In this document: one piece after another, positions 24,746 to 32,563 of the stretch
How positions within the stretch are numbered: the stretch's first letter is position 1
Layout: every line of letters starts with the position of its first letter
Source of the DNA: Candidatus Zixiibacteriota bacterium
GTDB lineage: Bacteria > JAAXHH01
DNA length: 32,563 nt
Direction: 5' to 3'
Assembly: GCA_016867335.1 (NCBI GenBank)
Contig: VGJU01000018.1
Location: 1 to 32,563 of the forward strand
Made by a program: the position numbers and the translations under genes
Notes under the pieces: generated by a model
What the model was told of the DNA's origin: nothing
Seen by the model: the letters and a program-made list of their open reading frames with translations, nothing else
The model's database searches: none

Positions 24746-25345
24746 CTACTTCCGTTCTACGGTGTATGACCGCACGTCGGAAACGGCAAAAGAAAGCGAA
24801 TAGGTCGTGACTACCGTCTCTTGCCGCACCGGCAAAATTACCCCGAACGTCTGCCCTTTCATCCGCATGGCGGCTTCGGAACGCGGGAAAATGGACTTCC
24901 GCTCCCACCCCGTAATATCAGCATATACATAGGGTTTGGGTGTGATGGCGTCGCTGAGCATACCCTGCGGCGGTATGACCGACGGGGTCTGACGCCGAAC
25001 GCCGTCCGCCAGCGGAACCAGTTCGTGCAACACCGGATGCGCGTTGCCCTCCGGATCGACAAACCGTACCTCGTCCCAGTCGATTCGCACCGGGTTGTCG
25101 CTCAGGTTGTAGACTTCGACACCGATTTCCTTTTCTCTGGGAATCAACCGGCAGAAAGCGAGCGTGTCGCGGTACTCAAGCAAGTTGTGCGAAACCGGCC
25201 CGGTAAGCGTGTAGGCATAGGTATAGACGGTTTCGAACACAACCCGATCCGCGCCGGGCGCAACCAACGACGGCGGCGGTTTGGAGGCACATCCGGCCCA
25301 GAACAGCATCAAAACAAACAACGAAACACGAAACACGCTGATCAT
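24746..25345 (-). CDS. putative lipoprotein
   Basis: MISVFRVSLFVLMLFWAGCASKPPPS lipobox (WAGC); no intragenic stops; upstream of aminotransferase on the same strand. Confidence 0.75.
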   Translation of the reverse strand: MISVFRVSLFVLMLFWAGCASKPPPSLVAPGADRVVFETVYTYAYTLTGPVSHNLLEYRDTLAFCRLIPREKEIGVEVYNLSDNPVRIDWDEVRFVDPEGNAHPVLHELVPLADGVRRQTPSVIPPQGMLSDAITPKPYVYADITGWERKSIFPRSEAAMRMKGQTFGVILPVRQETVVTTYSLSFAVSDVRSYTVERK

Positions 25346-25480
25346 ACCCTCCCCCTATCGTTAAGGACGGGTTTCAACACCCGCCCAAACCCTCTCCAAA
25401 CAGTAGCCAGACATTGCAATAGGCTTGTATCACCCACCCGAACGTAGGAAGCTATGGAAAAACTGTTTCGTCATAGCGAC

Positions 25481-26674
25481 TTACTGTCCGGCAAGATAGT
25501 CCGCAAGTGCGTCGAGAAAACGGTCGACGTCGTGGCAGGTGTTGTAATAATGCGTCGAGATGCGGATACGGGTCTCGTTAGAACCTTCCATCCTGCCTCC
25601 GGCGATCTGAATACGATAGCGATCCCAGAACTCTTGTATCACTTGATCGCTTTTTACGGAAGTCAGCGTAAAGGTGGTCAGCGAGTTGGAAAGCGCCGGG
25701 TCGGAGGCGTTAAGCAGACGCGCCTCCGGAAAACGGGTACGCAACCCCTCCCGCAGATAGGCCGCTACGTGGCGGCCTCGCGCCGCGATCCGTTCGATGC
25801 CGATGCCGCGCTGGAAATCGACCGCCGCGCCTACACCGGCAAACGGAGACAAGTCCCGCGTTCCGAGCGACTCGAACAGGCGGTGCATATACGAGGTTCC
25901 GGTCTGCCGGCTCAATCCCCACCCGATGGTAGAAGGTTGCAACCGTTCCTGCATGTCGGGACGGGCGTAGAGAAACGCGCTACCCATCGGAGCCATCAGC
26001 CACTTGTGACAGTTGCCGATATAGAAATCCGGGTCGATTTCTCGGAGATTTACGGGAATCATACCGGGCGCGTGCGCACCGTCGATCACCGAGATCAGTC
26101 CGTGTTCCCGTGCCAGCGCGGACAATCGTTTTACCGGAAGAATAAGACCGGTCCGTGTGGTGATATGGCTAAACATAAGGATTTTTGTCTGTGGCGAGAT
26201 GGCCTGCGCGACAGGATCGACGATTTGATCCGGATGTTCCGGTGGCGCAGGCAGTGTCACCCGGCGCATGGTCCAGCCTTTTCGCGCGCCCACGTATTCC
26301 CAGCAGTTGTTGACCGCGCCATATTCCTGATCAGTAGAAAGGATTTCCGCGCCCGGCGCAAGGTCGAGACCGTGTACTGCCATGTTCATACCGATGGTGA
26401 GGTTCATGACCATGGCAAAATCGTCGGCGGAGACGCCGACATAGGCGCCGAGTTTTTCCTTTGACGCCCGAACGATGGGCGGAAACTCACGCAGCAGTTG
26501 CTGCATGGGCTGGCTCTGGAGTTGTTTCATGTAGCCGACGACCGCCTCGAAAACCACCTTGGGTGACGGACCGAACGAGCCGTTGTTGAGGTACGTGGCG
26601 GCAGGGTCCAGCATGAGTTCGCTGCGAAACCGTCCCCAGTATGCCTCTTCCGCCGGATCGGGAGATAGGCTCAT
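25481..26674 (-). CDS. class V PLP-dependent aminotransferase (isopenicillin-N epimerase-like)
   Basis: TYLNNGSFGPSPKVVFEAV...; LISVIDGAHAPGMIPVNLREIDPDFYIGNCHKWLMAPMGSAFLYARPD. Confidence 0.93.
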   Translation of the reverse strand: MSLSPDPAEEAYWGRFRSELMLDPAATYLNNGSFGPSPKVVFEAVVGYMKQLQSQPMQQLLREFPPIVRASKEKLGAYVGVSADDFAMVMNLTIGMNMAVHGLDLAPGAEILSTDQEYGAVNNCWEYVGARKGWTMRRVTLPAPPEHPDQIVDPVAQAISPQTKILMFSHITTRTGLILPVKRLSALAREHGLISVIDGAHAPGMIPVNLREIDPDFYIGNCHKWLMAPMGSAFLYARPDMQERLQPSTIGWGLSRQTGTSYMHRLFESLGTRDLSPFAGVGAAVDFQRGIGIERIAARGRHVAAYLREGLRTRFPEARLLNASDPALSNSLTTFTLTSVKSDQVIQEFWDRYRIQIAGGRMEGSNETRIRISTHYYNTCHDVDRFLDALADYLAGQ

Positions 26675-27171
26675 CAGTAAGCCCTGTCTATGATGATATC
26701 AACACCGGTATTGCCGATCACCGTCTGGGGAATCAGACCCTCCATGTCGCCCGGTCCCGGCGGCCCTGCGCTCCCGTCCCGGTCGATACGGGCGACGACC
26801 GACACTTCACCGGAAAACGGCTGTCCCTGCACCATCTGATCGGCGGCGGACAGGGTGTAGGTCAGAGGGAATTTCGGCTGTTGAATACGTTTGACGGCCA
26901 TGGGCGGGCCGCCCATGCCACGCCGCGCCATGACGAACAGCACCTCGGAGCCGTCGAGTTTTGCGGACAGATCGGGTGCGATGGAGATCGTTCCTGAAAG
27001 TATCGAGCCGCCACCGGACACGGACGGCACAGGGGTGGGCGATATGCCGCCCATCGTGCGCGAAGAAGGGAACACCGGGCCGCCATGCTCCGGAAGCGGC
27101 GCCACATGCTGGTCACATCCCGCTACGACCAGAAAAACCACTGCAACCCACCAATTTCCGTCCATCCTCAT
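26674..27171 (-). CDS. lipoprotein carrying a CcmI/CycH C-terminal-like domain
   Basis: Lipobox VAGC; ISGTISIAPDLSAKLDGSEVLFVMARRGMGGPPMAVKRIQQPKFPLTYTLSAADQMVQGQPFSGEVSVVARIDRDGSAGPPGPGDMEG resembles the c-type cytochrome biogenesis CcmI C-terminal domain. Confidence 0.7.
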   Translation of the reverse strand: MRMDGNWWVAVVFLVVAGCDQHVAPLPEHGGPVFPSSRTMGGISPTPVPSVSGGGSILSGTISIAPDLSAKLDGSEVLFVMARRGMGGPPMAVKRIQQPKFPLTYTLSAADQMVQGQPFSGEVSVVARIDRDGSAGPPGPGDMEGLIPQTVIGNTGVDIIIDRAY

Positions 27172-27227
27172 ATTGTTTTATCCTCTGGGTTTGCTACGCA
27201 TTATGACAGGGCAGGGCGAACCGGGGT

Positions 27228-27986
27228 CTACCCTACCGCGTAGTGGCTCGCATGATAGGTAAGCGACTGTCCCGGAATCACCTTTACGATCTTGGTATTC
27301 GGACACATCTCTTCGGCCAGCATCTGCATCTTTGCGATATCGGCGCGCTGATTGGGAAACGTGTCGTAGTGACATGGGATGACGATGTCGGGTCTTATAA
27401 AACTGGCTGCCCGAATACCGGCCCGGATATCCATGCCGTATTTGCCGCCGACCGGCATGATGGCGATCTGCGGGCCGTACATCTGGCCGATCAGTTGCAT
27501 GTCGCTAAACAGGGCCGTATCCGCGGTGTCGTAGATCGTGATGCCGTTGTCGAAGGCCATCACCACACCGGTCACGGCGCTGTCCGGGCGGAAATAGTGC
27601 CCTGCAGGAACGTCGCCATGCATCATCGAAAGCGAATGATGCGCCGGCACAAGCGTAATCTGTACGTTTTTGACCCGTCCGGTTCCACCCGGATTGAGCG
27701 TCATCGACTGTTCGTCAAGTTTGATGCCGGCTGCGGTTTCGGCCACCAGACACATCTCGTAGTTGCCGACAAACGTAGCGCCGGTCTGTTTGGTGATCTG
27801 GAACGAATCACCCACATGATCGATATGTCCATGTGTAGCGATGACGATGTCCGCCTTCTTTACATCGGCCACCTTAAGACCGCACGCCGGGTTATCGTCC
27901 AACCACGCATCGAAATAGATGATCGTGCCGTCCGCCTCAAAACGAAACGAGGCGTGTCCCAAAAAATCAATTTTGACCGAACCCAT
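27228..27986 (-). CDS. UPF0173-type metal-dependent hydrolase (metallo-beta-lactamase fold)
   Basis: VKIDFLGHASFRFEADGTIIYFDAWLDDNP...IVIATHGHIDHVGDSF; IMPVGGKYGMD; VIPCHYDTFP. Confidence 0.93.
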   Translation of the reverse strand: MGSVKIDFLGHASFRFEADGTIIYFDAWLDDNPACGLKVADVKKADIVIATHGHIDHVGDSFQITKQTGATFVGNYEMCLVAETAAGIKLDEQSMTLNPGGTGRVKNVQITLVPAHHSLSMMHGDVPAGHYFRPDSAVTGVVMAFDNGITIYDTADTALFSDMQLIGQMYGPQIAIMPVGGKYGMDIRAGIRAASFIRPDIVIPCHYDTFPNQRADIAKMQMLAEEMCPNTKIVKVIPGQSLTYHASHYAVG

Positions 27987-28074
27987 ATTCTGCTCCTTTC
28001 TCTCTTATCGACACATTAAGACGGATGGTGATTCGCCCCTGCTGTCTCTATTCATAAGCGGAGGTGATCCGCCC

Positions 28075-29067
28075 TTAGGGTTCCACCAATGCCGCGACAT
28101 CGACCGGTTCATCTTGGCCGGTGGCTTTTTGGGTGGCTTCGAGCATGGCGATGGTCCACAGATTGTCCTGTCCGCTGGTCCGAGCGGGTGTGCCGGTGCG
28201 GATGGCTTCGAGCAGTTCTTCCATGAGCGGCCACTCGCTGTTGGGTTGTTCCGACAACGGAACGGGGCTGTATTTGCCCGTTTCAGGATCGCCGAACTGC
28301 AGGTCATTTGCGGCACGAAGCACACCGCCGCTACCGTCTACGCGCCAAAAGTATTCGCCTACCCACGAAGCCCACGCGCCGAGATAGTTTACACGGACGT
28401 TCTGCTCGAACTCGATAAGCACCTGTACCGACGTCTCCCCGGAGAAGTCGCCCCACGGCGGCTGCCAACTCCACCCCGTGATGGTCCGAGGCCGAAGTCC
28501 CAGCGAAAACCGGATCAGATCGAAATCGTGGACGCTCATCTCCCAGAGATAGTTGTGACGCATGTGTTGCTGGTATGTGCCTGCACCGAAACGTCGGCGC
28601 GTTCGGAAAAAACAGCCGATTCCCAGATCGCCGAGTCTGCCGTCGCGAATCTGGCGTTCCATTTCCGCGATACTGACGATATAGCGATAGTTTTGTCCCA
28701 CGACGATCTGTACGCCGGCGCGTGCTGCGGCGTGGACGATGTCTTTTGCATCCGCCAACGTCAACGCAAACGGTTTTTCGACAAGGACGTGCAAACCGGC
28801 CTCTATCGCTTCCATACAGTTTTCCCGGCGACCGGTCGCCGCCGCCGCGATGACGGCGATGTCGGCTTGTACGGTTTGTGCCGCCTCGCGCACCGAAGAG
28901 AAAGTCGGAACCTGAACATTCGGCGCCGCCTCTTGGGCCGCGTGTAGCGAAGCTTCGGACGGATCCACCCATGCGGCGGACACAACCCCCGCGTGTGCCT
29001 GTACCTGGCTCAACCAGTACCGACCGCGTCCGCCGAGACCGACATGCAGTATGCGTTTTTCGCTCAT
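28075..29067 (-). CDS. Gfo/Idh/MocA family oxidoreductase
   Basis: MSEKRILHVGLGGRGRYWLSQV...; EAIEAGLHVLVEKPFALTLADAKDIV; VGQNYRYI. Confidence 0.93.
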   Translation of the reverse strand: MSEKRILHVGLGGRGRYWLSQVQAHAGVVSAAWVDPSEASLHAAQEAAPNVQVPTFSSVREAAQTVQADIAVIAAAATGRRENCMEAIEAGLHVLVEKPFALTLADAKDIVHAAARAGVQIVVGQNYRYIVSIAEMERQIRDGRLGDLGIGCFFRTRRRFGAGTYQQHMRHNYLWEMSVHDFDLIRFSLGLRPRTITGWSWQPPWGDFSGETSVQVLIEFEQNVRVNYLGAWASWVGEYFWRVDGSGGVLRAANDLQFGDPETGKYSPVPLSEQPNSEWPLMEELLEAIRTGTPARTSGQDNLWTIAMLEATQKATGQDEPVDVAALVEP

Positions 29068-29216
29068 CCTGTCTCCCGTCTTTACCATAGGGCGTGTATA
29101 GGCGGCAGATGGCAGACATCCTGCCTACTCCGATCCACAGAACCGGCGGTTAGTTTAGAAAGACCGCCCCGGCCTGTCAAGCGTCAAATCGGAACGGCGA
29201 ACGGTAAAGAAACGGC

Positions 29217-29244
29217 TTGACTTTCCGGCGTTTCCGTCTAAAAT
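29217..29244 (+). promoter_or_regulatory. possible sigma70-like promoter upstream of the CSD-VOC gene
   Basis: TTGACT - 16 nt - TAAAAT. Confidence 0.35.
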
Positions 29245-29366
29245 AACCCCATTGCCCTGCAACCTCAAACAGACATAGCCCACCGGAGAGTCGGAAGGTC
29301 TTCAAAATCAGACGACTTCGGGGTCTATGGGAAAAATCTACCCTTCTGTAACGGAAGCCATAGTCC

Positions 29367-29981
29367 ATGCCACAGGGTGTCATCACACGTTTGAACCCGG
29401 CACGTGGATTCGGTTTTGTAAGCAATCCCGAAGGCAACGATCTCTTTTTTCACCGGACCAACGTCAGGGACACCCCTTTTTCGAAGTTGCAGATCGGCGA
29501 TCGCGTAACATACGATTTACAGCATACGGATCGAGGTCCGCGTGCCGGCAACCTGCAGATGTTTGCATCGGCGGTTCAGTTGCAGGTCAATCTCGCGGTA
29601 AGCGATCTGTCTCGATCGGTTGGTTTCTATGTGCAGACGCTCGGATTCAGACAGGTTGCCGAACACCCCGGATACACCCTTGTGCAACGGGGGGCACTGG
29701 TTTTAGGACTAAAAATGGACGATCTACTCTGGCATCCGGCGCTCAAAGATCGTTCGGCAAGCGATTTGGTCCGCGGCGTAGGGACAGAACTGGTCCTCGA
29801 AGTATCCGACATCGACGAGTTTCACGCGGCCATACAAAACGCGGGTCTTGTCATTCAGGAACCGCTCAGGGAACAACCTTGGGGGGCGCGGGATTTTCGT
29901 TTGTTGGACCCCGACGGGTATTACTGGCGCATCTCCTCGCCACGCCAGTTGACTGAACAGATCGCTATTTCCGAAGACTAA
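29367..29981 (+). CDS. fusion protein: N-terminal cold-shock (CSD) domain + C-terminal VOC/glyoxalase domain
   Basis: MPQGVITRLNPARGFGFVSNPEGNDLFFHRTNV (RNP1-like GFGFV, RNP2-like LFFH) then LQVNLAVSDLSRSVGFYVQTLGFRQVAEHPGYTLVQRGALVLGL...FRLLDPDGYYWRIS. Confidence 0.88.
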   Translation: MPQGVITRLNPARGFGFVSNPEGNDLFFHRTNVRDTPFSKLQIGDRVTYDLQHTDRGPRAGNLQMFASAVQLQVNLAVSDLSRSVGFYVQTLGFRQVAEHPGYTLVQRGALVLGLKMDDLLWHPALKDRSASDLVRGVGTELVLEVSDIDEFHAAIQNAGLVIQEPLREQPWGARDFRLLDPDGYYWRISSPRQLTEQIAISED

Positions 29982-30183
29982 GACGAGGTTATGGATGAGT
30001 CTTCGTCCGATGCGGCTATATCGCGCTCCATTTAAACAAAATAAGCATTACGCATAACTTTCGTTTCCAAACCCGTAACAGGGAAGACCGATCATGTAGC
30101 AGCCACTGGAATTTATTCCCGACGAAATTCCGGAGACGGTAAAGCGTCAGGAAATCGAAAACGGTCACAAAGGGCGCAGGGGA

Positions 30184-30963
30184 TTGCCCCGCCCGCCCGA
30201 CTATCTCTGCTACCTAACACCGGAACCGCTGGCTGTAGACGGTCGACTCGACGAGGCCGTCTGGCAGCGCGCCAAATGGCTGGGACCGTTTGTAGATATG
30301 GAAAAAGGAACTCCCACCGAATACGATACGCAGGTCGCTTTTTTGTGGGAAGATACCTACTTTTATACCGGATTCCGGCTTGAAGAGCCGGATGTGTTCG
30401 GCTATGAAACCAAACGCGACGGCGGCGTAGGCGGCGACTGCGAAGTAGAACTTTTTATCCTCGGCGAAGGCGTGTATTACGAACTCGAACTCAGCGTACT
30501 TAACACGATCTACGAAGTTTTCTGGACATGGTTTCAGTCGCTGGCGGAAAGAAACGATCTGGCGACGCTGGACGAACTGTTCAAGACGCGGCGCATGACC
30601 TACGGTGGTCTGACCGACGACTATCCGGGCAGACACGGCAGTTTCGACTGGGATTTTCCGGGGATACAAACTGCGGTATGGATCGATGGGGCGCTCAACT
30701 GTCGGCGTATCCGCGATCGAGAATGGTCCGTAGAGATCGCGCTTCCCTGGTCTGGGTGGACCGATCTTGCCAGAGGACGGCGCTCAATCCCGCCAAAGGA
30801 CGGAGATGTCTGACGCATAGGTTGCTCGCGTGTAGAGCACTGGCGTGACGAAGAAGGCAATATACTCCGAGGACGCGACTGGTCGATCTGTCAACACGGC
30901 AAAATTCAGATGCACGTGCCCGACCGGTGGCCGTACGTCATCTTTTCCGAGAAAACGGTTTAA
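30184..30963 (+). pseudogene. carbohydrate-binding family 9-like protein interrupted by in-frame TGA at 30811-30813
   Basis: PPDYLCYLTPEPLAVDGRLDEAVWQRAKWLGPFVD...; after TGA the same frame continues RIGCSRVEHWRDEEGNILRGRDWSICQHGKIQMHVPDRWPYVIFSEKTV* (TAA 30961-30963). Confidence 0.82.
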
Positions 30964-30985
30964 AACCTATCGAAAGGAGTCACAG

Positions 30986-31777
30986 ATGGAAGTTCTCGGC
31001 ATCGACATTGGCGGCACAGGCATCAAAGGCGCGCCGGTCCATATAGAAACCGGCGAACTGACTGCAGAGCGGCATCGCATCCTGACGCCTCAGCCCGCCA
31101 CACCGGAGTCCGTTTTGCAGGCCGCCGGCGAGTTGATCAAACATTTCAACTGGAACGGTCCTATCGGCTGTGGGTTTCCGGCGGTCGTCAAAAACGGTGT
31201 CATGCAGACCGCCGCCAACGTGGACGCCTCGTGGATCGGCGCGGACGCGGTGGCTACGCTCAAAAAACTTACCGGAAAACCCGCAGTATTTCTCAACGAC
31301 GCGGATGCCGCCGGGCTGGCCGAGCTCAGATTCGGCGCAGGCAAAGGACGCAATGGGCTTATCGCCATTGTGACGCTTGGAACCGGTATCGGAACCGCCT
31401 TTTTTGTCGATGGGACGCTGATCCCCAATACCGAGTTGGGGCATATCGAATTGAGGGGCAAGGACGCTGAACGCCGGGCCGCGGAGAGCGTGCGTATCCG
31501 CAAGAACCTGACTTGGAAAAAATGGGCCAAAGGTGTAAACGAATATTTTCAGCGATTGGAGGCACTGCTCTGGCCGGACCTGATCATCGTCGGAGGCGGG
31601 GGAAGCAAGAATTTCGATAAATTTGCCCCGTATCTGTCGCTCAAAACCGAAATCGTCCCTGCACAACTACTCAACGAAGCCGGTATCGTAGGGGCCGCCC
31701 TCGCTGCCGTCCCTGCCACGCCGGCAAGACGCCGCGCCGCTTCATCCGCTCGCGCGACCCAGTCCAAAACCAAGTGA
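30986..31777 (+). CDS. ppgK: polyphosphate glucokinase-like ROK family protein
   Basis: [18 protein letters not shown]...; [79 protein letters not shown]. Confidence 0.9.
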   Translation: MEVLGIDIGGTGIKGAPVHIETGELTAERHRILTPQPATPESVLQAAGELIKHFNWNGPIGCGFPAVVKNGVMQTAANVDASWIGADAVATLKKLTGKPAVFLNDADAAGLAELRFGAGKGRNGLIAIVTLGTGIGTAFFVDGTLIPNTELGHIELRGKDAERRAAESVRIRKNLTWKKWAKGVNEYFQRLEALLWPDLIIVGGGGSKNFDKFAPYLSLKTEIVPAQLLNEAGIVGAALAAVPATPARRRAASSARATQSKTK

Positions 31778-32373
31778 ACCCTTGGCGTGACCCTGATCCG
31801 GAGATTCTCCGGTTCGGGGAGACGCTAAAGACACACGGCGCATGGCGGATTCACGATATAGGCTGCGGCACCGGTCGCCACGCCCTCGCCCTGTCCCGCG
31901 CGGGGTTTTGCGTCATTGCCACAGATATCGACTTTCCCACCCTTGCCGCCGCCGTCGCCGGTAACCCCGGCGGCTTCCTTCCGGTCGCCGCCTCCATGCT
32001 GGGCAGCCCATTTTCCGACGCCAGGTTTGACGGCATCGTAGCGTTTAACGTGGTATATCACACGCGACGTGCCGACATGGAAAAAGCTCTTGCCGAAGCA
32101 TATCGTACCCTCCGGCCCGGCGGTCTGCTCTACCTGACCCTCGCCACGCCCGAACACGGTAGCTACGGACGCGGAGCCGAAGTGGAAGCCAACACCTTCC
32201 TACCCGTTTCGGGTGTTCTTCATCATTTTTCGGACCGCGAGGAGGCCGAAGTACTCCTGGCTCGTTTTCAAGTGATCCGGTGGGACAAGTCTGCACTTGA
32301 CTACCACACCCGGCAGGGCGACACGATCCGGTGCATACATTGGAGAGCAGAGGTAAAAAAACCTGAAGGTTGA
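31774..32373 (+). CDS. class I SAM-dependent methyltransferase
   Basis: GTG start overlapping the ppgK stop (GTGA); IHDIGCGTGRHALALSRAGFCVIATDID; AYRTLRPGGLLYLTL. Confidence 0.92.
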   Translation: MNPWRDPDPEILRFGETLKTHGAWRIHDIGCGTGRHALALSRAGFCVIATDIDFPTLAAAVAGNPGGFLPVAASMLGSPFSDARFDGIVAFNVVYHTRRADMEKALAEAYRTLRPGGLLYLTLATPEHGSYGRGAEVEANTFLPVSGVLHHFSDREEAEVLLARFQVIRWDKSALDYHTRQGDTIRCIHWRAEVKKPEG

Positions 32374-32402
32374 AGCGCCAGGATCAAGAGGCAAAACAAA
32401 AA

Positions 32403-32435
32403 CCGCTCGGCAAATACGAAGATCGGTACGAGCGG
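32403..32435 (+). terminator. possible terminator hairpin after the methyltransferase
   Basis: CCGCTCG (32403-32409) / CGAGCGG (32429-32435). Confidence 0.35.
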
Positions 32436-32469
32436 CTGTTAGCGTTTCTTCAATGCTTCAACAGCCAGA

Positions 32470-32516
32470 TGACAGCAATTGTAGGTCAGTCAAGTGACAG
32501 CAATTGTAGGTCAGTC
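32470..32516 (+). repeat. two direct copies of a 22-bp sequence, possible IS terminus
   Basis: TGACAGCAATTGTAGGTCAGTC at 32470-32491 and 32495-32516; followed by SD-like AAGGAGG and a terminal ATG at 32561. Confidence 0.7.
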
Positions 32517-32563
32517 TCCTTGAGGTATATTAGCAGAAAACTGTCCACAAGGAGGCTCTGATG

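Noticed and set aside
25454-26464. Long + strand ORF (336 aa) opposite the class V aminotransferase
   Set aside because: Shadow ORF from high-GC codon bias; the minus strand product has clear PLP-enzyme motifs.
4658-30963. Alternative genetic code (TAG=Gln or TGA=Trp) to explain interrupted genes
   Set aside because: TAG and TGA both terminate many intact genes in the window, so the standard code is better supported.
1-32563. CRISPR arrays, tRNA or rRNA genes
   Set aside because: No regularly spaced repeat arrays beyond the 2x22-bp pair, and no recognisable tRNA or rRNA sequence found by eye.

Overview
This 32.6 kb window is high-GC bacterial DNA. An FCB-group or Latescibacterota-like origin is inferred from the NPFNPST/FlgD-type C-terminal domain, a DUF5686 protein, and PhyH and Gfo/Idh genes, with low confidence. 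It falls into three parts. (1) About 0.59-7.03 kb is a run of same-strand small genes separated by six attC-like recombination sites, which reads as an integron cassette array with no integrase in the window (a CALIN-like array). Cargo: DUF805, a TPR protein, GH32 + BrnT/BrnA, a DUF5655 protein, HigB/HigA and a Ca/Na antiporter. Several of these genes are broken by frameshifts or stops, and in both toxin-antitoxin modules the toxin is broken while the antitoxin is intact. (2) About 7.3-29.1 kb is ordinary chromosomal metabolism and transport: oligopeptide ABC permeases and SBP, Gfo/Idh/MocA oxidoreductases, a sugar isomerase-like protein, bacilliredoxin, an NHL propeller, a DUF5686 outer-membrane protein, SDR, PhyH, alpha/beta hydrolase, a PEP-mutase family protein, tandem CinA/MoaB-like proteins, aminotransferases and an MBL hydrolase. 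(3) About 29.3-32.5 kb holds a cold-shock/VOC fusion protein, a CBM9-like gene interrupted by in-frame stops, ppgK, a methyltransferase, and a 2x22-bp direct repeat at the right edge that could be an IS terminus. The items most worth follow-up are the attC array, the toxin-only disruptions, the CSD-VOC fusion, the interrupted CBM9 gene, and a dispersed ~100-bp repeat, one copy of which lies in the signal-peptide coding region of an SBP lipoprotein.
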